This document shows, one piece after another, positions 10,865-19,543 of a stretch of 64,000 bases of DNA (within the stretch, counting starts at the first letter, position 1; each line of letters opens with the position of its first letter). The stretch lies in contig CBDDJL010000002.1 in the NCBI GenBank assembly GCA_965229715.1, forward strand, positions 930,001 to 994,000, written 5' to 3'. The notes under the pieces were generated by a model. That model saw only the letters and a list, made by a program, of their open reading frames with translations. It was not told where the DNA came from and did no database searches. The translations under genes and the position numbers were made by a program. This stretch comes from JAVJST01 sp965229715 (GTDB lineage: Bacteria; Pseudomonadota; Alphaproteobacteria; Rhodospirillales; Casp-alpha2).

Positions 10865-11914
10865 TCAGGCATACCGCAACGTCTGCCCGATGCCCATGGT
10901 TCGGGCCTTGTTCAGCATGGCGACGCCGAGGGCGATATCGGACGTCGACAAGCCCCGGTGCCACAGCAGGTTGGTCTCGTCGTCCGACTCGCGGCCGGGG
11001 CGCAGCCCCGCGACGATCTGGCCGAGTTCGGCGTGAAGCGTTTCTTGCGAGAGCTTGCCCGCGTTCACATGCGGGCGCAGCGCGCCGAGGTTGGCAAGCA
11101 GCCCGCCGGAATTGCGTGGCGGCGTTTTGCATTGGCCCCAATCGTCGACGACCATCTTGTGCATGACGTCGGTGAGGCTCAGTTCCACGGCGCTCATGGT
11201 GCCGTAGGGCACGACGAACGCGCCGGGCTTGACCCATTCGGTCCTGAACAGCGGTTGCGGTTCCTCGAGCCGCGAAGCCTCGACCATGATGTCCGCGCCA
11301 TCGAGGCACGATCGCCAATCTTCGGTGGCGACGACTGGCTTGCCGAGGTCTGCCGACAGACGTCCGGCGAACGCATTGCGGCTTTCGGGCCGCCGCGAAT
11401 GCACGCGGACCTCGTCGAAGTCGAACAGGTGATCGAGCAGGCGCACGTTCCAGTAGGCGGTGCCGCGTGCGCCGATGTGGCCGAGCACCTTCGAGTCCTT
11501 GCGCGCGAGATACTTGGCGCCGATGGCCGTGACCGCTCCGGTCCGCATATCGGTAATGCCCGCCGCGTCGATCACGGCGATGGGCGTGCCGGTTTCCGGA
11601 TCGAACAGGTTCAATAGCGCCATCTCCGACGGCAGGCCCCGTGTGTAGTTGTCGATGTAGTCGCCGACGGTCTTGACGCCGGCGTAGCCTTGACCGTCCT
11701 TGAACGCTCCCGCCGCGATATAGCCGCGTAGTACGTTGAAGTGGCCACGGAACGTCGGGTCGGGCTCCAGATGCATGCGCGGCTCGATGACCGTGTGGCC
11801 GAGACCTTGCGCGCGAAGGCCCAACTCCACGGCGTCGATGATCTCCGCATCGGTCAGGGCCAGTTCGCGAACCTCGGGCCCGCCGAGCCAGGTAATGTCG
11901 ATGGGATTGGTCAT
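10865..11914 (-). CDS. Ornithine cyclodeaminase / mu-crystallin family protein
   Basis: The 349-residue protein shows the family's N-terminal substrate domain and a Rossmann region (GHIGARGTAYWN) with ITDMRTGAVTAIGAKYLARK just before it. Members include ornithine cyclodeaminase, alanine dehydrogenase and pyrroline-2-carboxylate reductase (LhpI). The sequence alone does not decide among them. A proline-racemase-superfamily gene lies 13 kb away at 24055; a 3-hydroxyproline dehydratase would make the substrate of an LhpI-type reductase, but a link over that distance is only a guess. An odd feature is an extended C-terminal region of about residues 250-349. Confidence 0.85.
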   Translation of the reverse strand: MTNPIDITWLGGPEVRELALTDAEIIDAVELGLRAQGLGHTVIEPRMHLEPDPTFRGHFNVLRGYIAAGAFKDGQGYAGVKTVGDYIDNYTRGLPSEMALLNLFDPETGTPIAVIDAAGITDMRTGAVTAIGAKYLARKDSKVLGHIGARGTAYWNVRLLDHLFDFDEVRVHSRRPESRNAFAGRLSADLGKPVVATEDWRSCLDGADIMVEASRLEEPQPLFRTEWVKPGAFVVPYGTMSAVELSLTDVMHKMVVDDWGQCKTPPRNSGGLLANLGALRPHVNAGKLSQETLHAELGQIVAGLRPGRESDDETNLLWHRGLSTSDIALGVAMLNKARTMGIGQTLRYA

Positions 11915-11973
11915 GACAGATATCCTACCCCGCCGTCATTCCCGCGAAAGCGGGAATCCGGATACCGAAGACA

Positions 11974-12042
11974 AACCACAGAGACACAGAGGCACAGAGA
12001 TCACAACCACGGCCCCTCTATGTCTTTGAGCCTCTGTGGTTC
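11974..12042. repeat. CACAGAG-type inverted repeat
   Basis: AACCACAGAG at the left is the exact complement of CTCTGTGGTT at the right, and the interior repeats ACAGAGGCACAGAG against CTCTATG...GCCTCTG. This looks like a dispersed intergenic palindromic element. It lies between the ornithine cyclodeaminase homologue and the end of the atp operon. Confidence 0.7.
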
Positions 12043-12060
12043 GGTTTCTTTGAAACGAAG

Positions 12061-12085
12061 AGGGCGTTACCAACGGTAACGCCCT
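12061..12085 (-). terminator. Strong stem-loop downstream of atpC
   Basis: AGGGCGTTACC and GGTAACGCCCT form a perfect 11-bp stem with a 3-nt loop, 63 bp after the atpC stop. No clear U-tract follows on either strand, so it could be a 3'-end-stabilising hairpin or a factor-assisted terminator. Confidence 0.5.
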
Positions 12086-12098
12086 TAAATGATTGGGG

Positions 12099-12133
12099 CG
12101 CGAGCGCGCCAACCGAGCCATCCCGCGCTCGCG
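12099..12133. repeat. Covarying-stem hairpin, copy 1 (15-nt conserved loop)
   Basis: A 10-bp stem (12099-12108 with 12124-12133, CGCGAGCGCG / CGCGCTCGCG) encloses the loop CCAACCGAGCCATCC. Hairpins at 60575-60609 and 62025-62065 have different but complementary stems around almost the same 15-nt loop, and 44234-44270 carries a 17-nt version. On the minus strand the loop reads GGATGG..CGGTTGG. Confidence 0.75.
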
Positions 12134-12147
12134 CGGGACTGCGACAA

Positions 12148-12552
12148 CTATCCTCTGCCGGCCGCTGCGACCATGGCCTCGGCGACCTTCACCTCGGTCT
12201 CGGCCTCTTCCTTGTCGTCATCGTCGGCCGACGACAGGGTCTCCTGGGCCTCGCTCAGGCGCTTGTCGGCGTCGCTCTTGTCGATCTTATCGAGCGGCAT
12301 GGCTTCCTCGGCCAGGACTGTGCAGCGCTCCGGCGAAACCTCGCAGAAGCCGCCAGCGACGAAGATGCTGTCCTTCACCTTGCCGCCCTCGTGAACGTCG
12401 ATGACGCCGGGGCGGACCGTGGTGATCAGCAGGGAGTGACCCGGCAGCACACCGATGTCGCCGTCCATGCCCGGCACGACGACCATCTCGACGTCTTCCG
12501 ACATCAGAAGCCTGGCCGGCGATACCAGTTCGAACTCGACCGTTTCGGCCAT
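12148..12552 (-). CDS. atpC: ATP synthase F1 epsilon subunit
   Basis: The 134-residue protein has the N-terminal beta-sandwich of epsilon (FELVSPARLL, MDGDIGVLPGH) and a C-terminal helical part. It belongs to the F1 stalk and inhibits ATP hydrolysis. It is the last gene of the minus-strand block atpH-A-G-D-C, 26 bp after atpD. The C-terminus is acidic (DDDKEEAE). Confidence 0.95.
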   Translation of the reverse strand: MAETVEFELVSPARLLMSEDVEMVVVPGMDGDIGVLPGHSLLITTVRPGVIDVHEGGKVKDSIFVAGGFCEVSPERCTVLAEEAMPLDKIDKSDADKRLSEAQETLSSADDDDKEEAETEVKVAEAMVAAAGRG

Positions 12553-12578
12553 GTTCAGTCTCCTCTATGCGACCGTTC

Positions 12579-14003
<1,425 letters not shown>

Positions 14004-14040
14004 TTTTCTGGCTCCTCTCGCAAAAAGAGATGTCGTTCCG

Positions 14041-14940
14041 TTACAGCGCCTCGGCGCCGGAAATGATTTCGATCAGTTCGGTGGTGATCGCGGCCTGACG
14101 GCTGCGGTTGTAGTCCGTGGTCAGTTTGTCGATCATTTCGCCCGCGTTGCGGGTCGCGTTGTCCATGGCGGTCATCCGCGCGCCGTGCTCCGACGCGGCG
14201 TTTTCGAGCAATGCCTGAAAGACCTGGACGCTGATGTTACGCGGCAACAGATCGGCGATCAGTTCGTCCTCGTCGGGCTCGTAATCGTAAATCGCCTGCG
14301 GGCCGGACTTGGCTTCCTTTTCCTCATCGCCGTCGTCGGCATCGCCCGCATCGAACGGAATCAGTTGCTGGCTGGTGACGATTTGGGTCATGGCCGACTG
14401 GAAGCGGTTGAAGACGATGGTGCAGACATCGAATTCGCCATCCTCGAACATGTCGAGGATTCGCTTGGCGACGTCCTTTGCCTCATGGAACTCGACGGTG
14501 CGGCGGCCGATGCCCGTGATCATGTCGACAATGTCCGACGACATTTCGCGTTTCAGCACGTCGTGCGCTTTCTTGCCGACGAACAGCACCTTGACCGTAC
14601 GGCCCGCCGCCTTGTGCTCGCGGACGAGTTTGCGGGTTTGGCGTACGATGGAGCCGTTGAAACCGCCGCACAGGCCGCGGTCCGCGGTACAGGCGACGAT
14701 GAGGTGGGTGTCCTCCTTGCCGGTGCCGACGAGCATCGGCGGTGCACCCTCGACGCCGACGGCGCTGGCGGCGACCGAGTTCAGCATGCGCTCCATGCGC
14801 TCGGCGTAGGGCCGCGCGGCCTCGGCAGCCTCCTGCGCACGCCGCAGCTTGGCGGCGGCGACCATTTTCATGGCCGACGTGATCTTCTGCGTCGACTTGA
14901 CGCTGGAGATCCGGTTCTTGAGGTCCTTGAGGCTCGGCAT
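14041..14940 (-). CDS. atpG: ATP synthase F1 gamma subunit
   Basis: The 299-residue protein starts MPSLKDLKNRI, the conserved N-terminal rotor helix, and ends RQAAITTELIEIISGAEAL, the matching C-terminal helix. The region near residues 196-222 is a strongly acidic stretch (DADDGDEEKE). Gamma is the central rotor shaft of F1. It is co-directional with atpA and atpD. Confidence 0.97.
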   Translation of the reverse strand: MPSLKDLKNRISSVKSTQKITSAMKMVAAAKLRRAQEAAEAARPYAERMERMLNSVAASAVGVEGAPPMLVGTGKEDTHLIVACTADRGLCGGFNGSIVRQTRKLVREHKAAGRTVKVLFVGKKAHDVLKREMSSDIVDMITGIGRRTVEFHEAKDVAKRILDMFEDGEFDVCTIVFNRFQSAMTQIVTSQQLIPFDAGDADDGDEEKEAKSGPQAIYDYEPDEDELIADLLPRNISVQVFQALLENAASEHGARMTAMDNATRNAGEMIDKLTTDYNRSRQAAITTELIEIISGAEAL

Positions 14941-14977
14941 CCGCTGAGATCTCGCTTTCTATCCGGGGCCGTTCGGC

Positions 14978-16507
14978 TTAGCCGAACGACTTCGTGAAGT
15001 CGTCGAGCAGCTCCTTGAGCTTGCCTTCGGTTTCCTCGCTCAGGGCTTTCTCCGAGCGGATCGTCTCCAGGATGTCCTTGCCCTTGTCGCGCAGCACGTC
15101 GAGGTACTGGCGCTCGAAGCGGGTCACGTCATCGACCTTGATGCCGTCGAGATAGCCCTTCACGCCGGCGAAAATCACCGCGACCTGCTCCTGAACGGGT
15201 AGCGGCTGATACTGCGGCTGTTTCAGCAGTTCGGTCAGTCGCGAGCCGCGGGCGAGCAGCTTCTGCGTCGCCGGATCGAGGTCCGAGGCAAACTGCGCGA
15301 AGGCCGCCATTTCGCGGTACTGGGCGAGTTCCAGCTTGATCGAGCCGGCGACCTGTTTCATCGCCTTGATCTGCGCCGCGGAACCCACGCGCGAAACCGA
15401 CAGACCGACGTTCACCGCCGGACGGATGCCCTTATAGAAGAGCTCGGTTTCGAGGAAGATCTGACCGTCGGTGATGGAAATCACGTTGGTCGGAATGAAC
15501 GCCGACACGTCGCCGGCCTGGGTTTCGATGACCGGCAACGCGGTCAGCGACCCGGCGCCGTTGTCTTCGTTCATCTTCGCCGCGCGTTCGAGCAGGCGGG
15601 AGTGCAGATAGAACACGTCGCCCGGATAGGCTTCGCGTCCCGGCGGGCGGCGCAGCAGCAGAGACATCTGGCGGTAGGAGACGGCCTGCTTGGAGAGATC
15701 GTCGTAGAAGATGACCGCATGCTTGCCGTTGTCGCGGAAGTATTCGCCGATGGTGCAGCCGGTGTAGGGCGCCAGGAACTGCAACGGCGCCGGGTCGGAC
15801 GCGGTCGCGGCGACGACCACCGAGTACTTCATGGCGTCGTTGTCTTCGAGCGTCTTGACGAGCTGTGCGACCGTCGAGCGCTTCTGGCCGACGGCGACGT
15901 AGATGCAGAACAGCTTGGCCGATTCGTCGTCGCCGTCGTTGATCGACTTCTGATTGAGGATGGTATCGATGATAACGGCGGTCTTGCCGGTCTGGCGGTC
16001 GCCGATGATCAGTTCGCGCTGGCCGCGGCCGACCGGGATCAGGCTGTCGATGGCCTTGAGGCCGGTCTGCACCGGCTCGTGCACCGATTTCCGCGGGATG
16101 ATGCCGGGCGCCTTGACTTCGACGCGGGCGCGCTCGTCATGCTCGATCGGACCCTTGCCGTCGATCGGCTCGCCGAGACCGTCGACGACGCGGCCGAGCA
16201 GGCCCATGCCGATCGGCACGTCCACGATGGCGCCGGTCCGTTTGACGGTGTCGCCTTCCTTGATCGTACGGTCGTCGCCGAAGATAACGATACCGACGTT
16301 GTCGTTTTCCAGGTTGAGCGCCATGCCCTTGATGCCGCCCGGGAACTCGACCATCTCGCCGGCCTGGACCTGATCGAGGCCGTAGACGCGGGCGATACCG
16401 TCACCGACGGACAATACCTGGCCGACCTCGGCGACTTCCGCCTCGGTGCCGAAGTTGGCGATCTGATCTTTCAGAATGGATGAAATTTCCGACGGATTAA
16501 TGTCCAT
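14978..16507 (-). CDS. atpA: ATP synthase F1 alpha subunit
   Basis: The 509-residue subunit has Walker A GDRQTGKT (about residues 170-177), a PGREAYPGDVFYLHSRLLER region and the N-terminal INPSEISSILKDQI. Alpha alternates with beta in the F1 hexamer and binds non-catalytic nucleotide. The start is only 2 bp after the atpH stop, so translation is probably coupled. Confidence 0.98.
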   Translation of the reverse strand: MDINPSEISSILKDQIANFGTEAEVAEVGQVLSVGDGIARVYGLDQVQAGEMVEFPGGIKGMALNLENDNVGIVIFGDDRTIKEGDTVKRTGAIVDVPIGMGLLGRVVDGLGEPIDGKGPIEHDERARVEVKAPGIIPRKSVHEPVQTGLKAIDSLIPVGRGQRELIIGDRQTGKTAVIIDTILNQKSINDGDDESAKLFCIYVAVGQKRSTVAQLVKTLEDNDAMKYSVVVAATASDPAPLQFLAPYTGCTIGEYFRDNGKHAVIFYDDLSKQAVSYRQMSLLLRRPPGREAYPGDVFYLHSRLLERAAKMNEDNGAGSLTALPVIETQAGDVSAFIPTNVISITDGQIFLETELFYKGIRPAVNVGLSVSRVGSAAQIKAMKQVAGSIKLELAQYREMAAFAQFASDLDPATQKLLARGSRLTELLKQPQYQPLPVQEQVAVIFAGVKGYLDGIKVDDVTRFERQYLDVLRDKGKDILETIRSEKALSEETEGKLKELLDDFTKSFG

Positions 16508-16509
16508 CT

Positions 16510-17058
16510 TCAGGTCCCTTTCATTGCGAGCCGAAGCTGCTGAAGCCGCGTGCGGAGCGATGTGTCGATCATGCGCGATCCGACCCTGACGACCAGGCCG
16601 CCGAGCAGGTCGGAATCGACCTTGGTTTCGACGGACACCGACGTGCCCATGGCGCTCTTCAACGCGTCGTTGAGCGCCGACAACTGTTGATCCGATAGTT
16701 CGACCGCCGAGGTTACCTCGGCGGTCGCCTGACCGCGCCGTTCGGCGAGGTAGGCCTGGAATGCCGAAATCATCTGGCGCAGCACGAACAGACGACGGTT
16801 CTGCGCCACGGTACCGACGAATTTGCGAGTCAGATCCTGCATGCCGGCCTTGTCGGCGATGGCGCCGATGGCCTTGGTCTGATCCTCTCTGGAAATAACC
16901 GGCGACCGCACAAGGCGTCGCATGTCGTCGCTTTCGTCGATCATCTTGCCGAGCACGGCGAGATCGTTTGCGACCTCATCGATGACCTTTCCGTCGTCGG
17001 CCAGATCGTACAAAGCGGTCGCGTAGCGGCCCGGTAGGCCCGAAACTTCGACTGACAC
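16510..17058 (-). CDS. atpH: ATP synthase F1 delta subunit
   Basis: The GTG at 17058 gives a 182-residue protein beginning MSVEVSGLPGRYATALYDLAD, the usual delta N-terminus, with a GAGGG-like ribosome site just upstream. Longer in-frame starts (to 17253) would add an untypical Arg-rich leader and are not used. Delta joins F1 to the peripheral stalk. This is the first gene of atpHAGDC; the F0 genes are absent, as is usual in alphaproteobacteria. Confidence 0.95.
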   Translation of the reverse strand: MSVEVSGLPGRYATALYDLADDGKVIDEVANDLAVLGKMIDESDDMRRLVRSPVISREDQTKAIGAIADKAGMQDLTRKFVGTVAQNRRLFVLRQMISAFQAYLAERRGQATAEVTSAVELSDQQLSALNDALKSAMGTSVSVETKVDSDLLGGLVVRVGSRMIDTSLRTRLQQLRLAMKGT

Positions 17059-17396
17059 CCTGGGAACCCTCGTCGCCCTTGTTTTTGGTAGACCGGTTGT
17101 CCGATTTCCGGCGACAACCCCTCGGACGGTCGCCGGCACGGCCCGGTATTCTCCCGCCGGATAACCCCCGCGAGACCGGGGTGTCGTAACACACTCGTAT
17201 AGGCCTTTCAAGCCGACTCCCGGCGAATTTCGGGGTGTATCGAAGCATCGCACGATCGTCGTCCGGGACGGCGTCGGACGGTAGCCCCGGCCTGCTCCGC
17301 CGGGAGCCAGTGACGCGGGTCACATCGGCCTCCGAAATGGGCCGCTAATCTTGCGTCAATCCGTTGGGGGGAGCGTTTATCGACGGGATACAGACC
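17059..17396. other. Divergent intergenic region between atpH and the receiver gene
   Basis: This 338-bp region holds the presumed atp promoter and a structured leader. GGTTGTC and GACAACC (17095-17101 and 17113-17119) form a 7-bp stem in the atpH leader. No coding frame with convincing starts was seen. Confidence 0.6.
17183..17211 (-). promoter_or_regulatory. Possible sigma-70 promoter of the atp operon
   Basis: On the minus strand TTGAAA (17211-17206) is separated by 17 nt from TACGAC (17188-17183), about 125 nt before the atpH start. The -10 is weak, so this is only a candidate. Confidence 0.35.
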
Positions 17397-18011
17397 ATGC
17401 TGCAAGACTCCGCCAATGCCGTGAATGGCCAGACCGGCACCGATGTTCAGCCCGCTGCTACGTCCGGGCCGGATCACACCGTCGAAATCCTGCCGCCGCC
17501 GTTCGAACCGCGGTCCGATATCGCCGGCCTGCGGGTCCTGATCGTCGACCCGGTCCGGTTTCATCGCGACCTCATCAAAAGCTCGCTTGTCTCGCGGGGC
17601 ATTTCGTACTTCGTCGAGGCCGACACCATCGCCCAGGCGGGCAAGCGCATGGCCAATGCCGACGGCGTCGATCTGATCATCCTCGACAACGAACTCGATG
17701 GCGAAACGGGGCTCGATTTCACCCGTCGCGTCCGCCGCGGCGAGACACGGCTCGACCCGGCCATTCCGATCGTCATGGTCACCGCGGTCACCAGCGCCGA
17801 TATCGTACACAAGGCGCGCAATGCCGGCGTTCACGAGGTCGTCTCGCGCCCGTTCGACATGGGCACGCTGATCGAGCATGTCTCGAAACCGTTTTTATGT
17901 CCGCGCGCATTCATCCGGGCGCCGGGCTATGTCGGCCCGGACCGCCGTTGGGAACGCAATAAAAGACGCAAGGCGGACCGCCGCAGCGGCGATGGCCCGG
18001 CAGCCGGGTGA
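17397..18011 (+). CDS. Receiver-domain protein with basic GPDRR tail
   Basis: ATG at 17397 is chosen over a TTG at 17364. The receiver domain runs from about residue 45 to 160 (VLIVDPVRF, phosphoacceptor Asp in IILDNELDG near residue 97, MVTAVTS switch region). The conserved Lys that normally precedes Pro-Phe is Arg (SRPFD, near residue 151), so phosphorylation chemistry may be altered. After the domain comes a basic tail with YVGPDRRWERN. The gene at 51522 has the same type of tail. No output domain is present, so it probably acts by protein contact. It is divergent from atpH. Confidence 0.8.
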   Translation: MLQDSANAVNGQTGTDVQPAATSGPDHTVEILPPPFEPRSDIAGLRVLIVDPVRFHRDLIKSSLVSRGISYFVEADTIAQAGKRMANADGVDLIILDNELDGETGLDFTRRVRRGETRLDPAIPIVMVTAVTSADIVHKARNAGVHEVVSRPFDMGTLIEHVSKPFLCPRAFIRAPGYVGPDRRWERNKRRKADRRSGDGPAAG

Positions 18012-18112
18012 GCGTCAGAGAACGGCACCCGCACACGATCGCGAAGCCGACAAGCAACCCATTTAGGCCGATTGGTCTCTCTTCGAGCCAATGCCGGGAT
18101 CAGTTGCTCGGC

Positions 18113-18142
18113 AAAAAAATGGTTCCCCCATCCGGGGGAACC
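18113..18142 (-). terminator. Intrinsic terminator of the betaine-binding protein gene
   Basis: On the minus strand a perfect 9-bp stem (GGTTCCCCC / GGGGGAACC, 18121-18142) with a 4-nt loop is followed by a run of seven T (18119-18113). It lies 49 bp after the stop codon at 18191. Confidence 0.9.
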
Positions 18143-18190
18143 AGTTGAGTAAGACTCTCGTGGTCGAGACCATTAAGTCAGGGAGTATTT

Positions 18191-19174
18191 TCAGTTGCCT
18201 TCGCCAAGGACCGAAACAGTCCAGGGCTTCCAGACGTCTTCGTTATCGGCGAGCCATTTCTTCGCCGCGTCCTCGTGGGTCAGCTTGTCGACGTCGACCA
18301 AAGCCGCCATTGAGCCGATTTGCTGCGTGTTGAACGACAGCTGAGAAAAGGCGCGATAAGCTTTCGGGTGGGTCTTCGGAAACTTCCAGAAGGCGCCCTT
18401 TTTCAGCCAGCCCTTGGGCGAGCCGCAGCCGGTCGTCTCCAGGGTGCCGCCGTCGGCGAGCCGGCAGCCGTCGAAATACGGCGGGAACTCGATGAACGTG
18501 AAGCCCTCGGCATCGGTGAAATTGGGCGTCCAGTTAAAGATGATCGTGCCGCGACCTTCCTTCTTTGCGGCCTCCAGTTCGGCCCATAGCGCATCGGCGC
18601 CGCCGCCGAACTTGACGGTCCACAGGTCATCGAGGCCAAGGCCCTTGAGACGGTCAGGCATGGTATCGCCGTGCCAGCTCTGGGGCCCTTCGAGCCAGCG
18701 GCCCTTGCCACCGGAATCGGGCGTCACAAAATTCTTGGCGCATTCCGGATTCTTCATGGCTTCCCAATTCGGCAGGCCCGGGCACAGGTCTTTTTCGATG
18801 ACCCAGTTCGGAACGCCCATTTCCTCGAGCGTATCCGCATCGTGGTTGCCGGCGTCGATCAGGCCGCCTTTTTCGATCGCGTTGTAGAAGGCGTTCTGCA
18901 TGGTCGACTGCCAGACTTCATGCAGAATGGTGATATCGCCGACCCGGGTGGCTTCGAAGCTCGACTGGAGTTCGGCGGGTACGTATTCGACGTTGTTGCC
19001 CATGCTTTCGAATATGCCGCCGATGACGTGGGCCATGACGACCTGGCTCGACCAACTCTTGACGGAAATTCTGATGGGTTCGCTGCTGTCGGCCGCGGTG
19101 GCGGCGCCGCTGAAGCCCAGAAGGCCGGTCACGATGGCCGCCGTCGCTGCCGATTTCAGTTTACTCAGACGCAT
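18191..19174 (-). CDS. ABC transporter substrate-binding protein, glycine betaine/proline type (OpuAC/ProX)
   Basis: ATG at 19174 is preferred: it has AGGAG upstream and opens a signal peptide MRLSKLKSAATAAIVTGLL...AATA; a longer frame to 19261 lacks this. The mature protein (327 aa with signal) has the OpuAC fold with SWSSQVVMAHVIGG near its start and several Trp that could form the aromatic box for a quaternary amine. No permease or ATPase gene is next to it, so it is an orphan binding protein or serves a transporter encoded elsewhere. A clear terminator follows it. Confidence 0.88.
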   Translation of the reverse strand: MRLSKLKSAATAAIVTGLLGFSGAATAADSSEPIRISVKSWSSQVVMAHVIGGIFESMGNNVEYVPAELQSSFEATRVGDITILHEVWQSTMQNAFYNAIEKGGLIDAGNHDADTLEEMGVPNWVIEKDLCPGLPNWEAMKNPECAKNFVTPDSGGKGRWLEGPQSWHGDTMPDRLKGLGLDDLWTVKFGGGADALWAELEAAKKEGRGTIIFNWTPNFTDAEGFTFIEFPPYFDGCRLADGGTLETTGCGSPKGWLKKGAFWKFPKTHPKAYRAFSQLSFNTQQIGSMAALVDVDKLTHEDAAKKWLADNEDVWKPWTVSVLGEGN

Positions 19175-19543
19175 GTCTCTCTCCTGTTCATGTCGTTGAA
19201 GGGTGTTTGGTCTCACCCCGGCAGGCGAAACGAGACGTTGGAACAACGCGTTACGCCACACCGGCGTTTACGACATCTGCACTTTTCGAAATTTTTTCTT
19301 CAAAAACATTCTCTTCATGTAAATTACGATACAAAAATATCGATATAGTTTAAAAATCAATATTATTTTCATATTTTTGAAATACGGCGTCGATGATTTT
19401 TTCGAAAAACGGTCAATCCGAGACGACAGGATGGGCAAAAACCGACCTTTGCGCCGCTTCGCAGGAACCTTAGCTTTCAGTGTGAAATTGGACGCCGGTT
19501 AGGGGGGCGTTCCGCCGATCCGTCGCCGGGCAGAGGCGCCGGC
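19175..19543. other. AT-rich intergenic region upstream of the betaine-binding protein
   Basis: This 369-bp gap has a conspicuous AT-rich core (about 19265-19400) with ATATCGATAT and runs of A and T, unlike the rest of the window. It is the likely promoter/regulatory region of the minus-strand binding-protein gene. The remainder lies behind the priA stop and shows no gene. Confidence 0.6.

Noticed and set aside
17059..17253. Upstream extension of atpH
   Set aside because: The added residues are Arg-rich and unlike delta subunits, while GTG at 17058 with a ribosome site gives the normal N-terminus.
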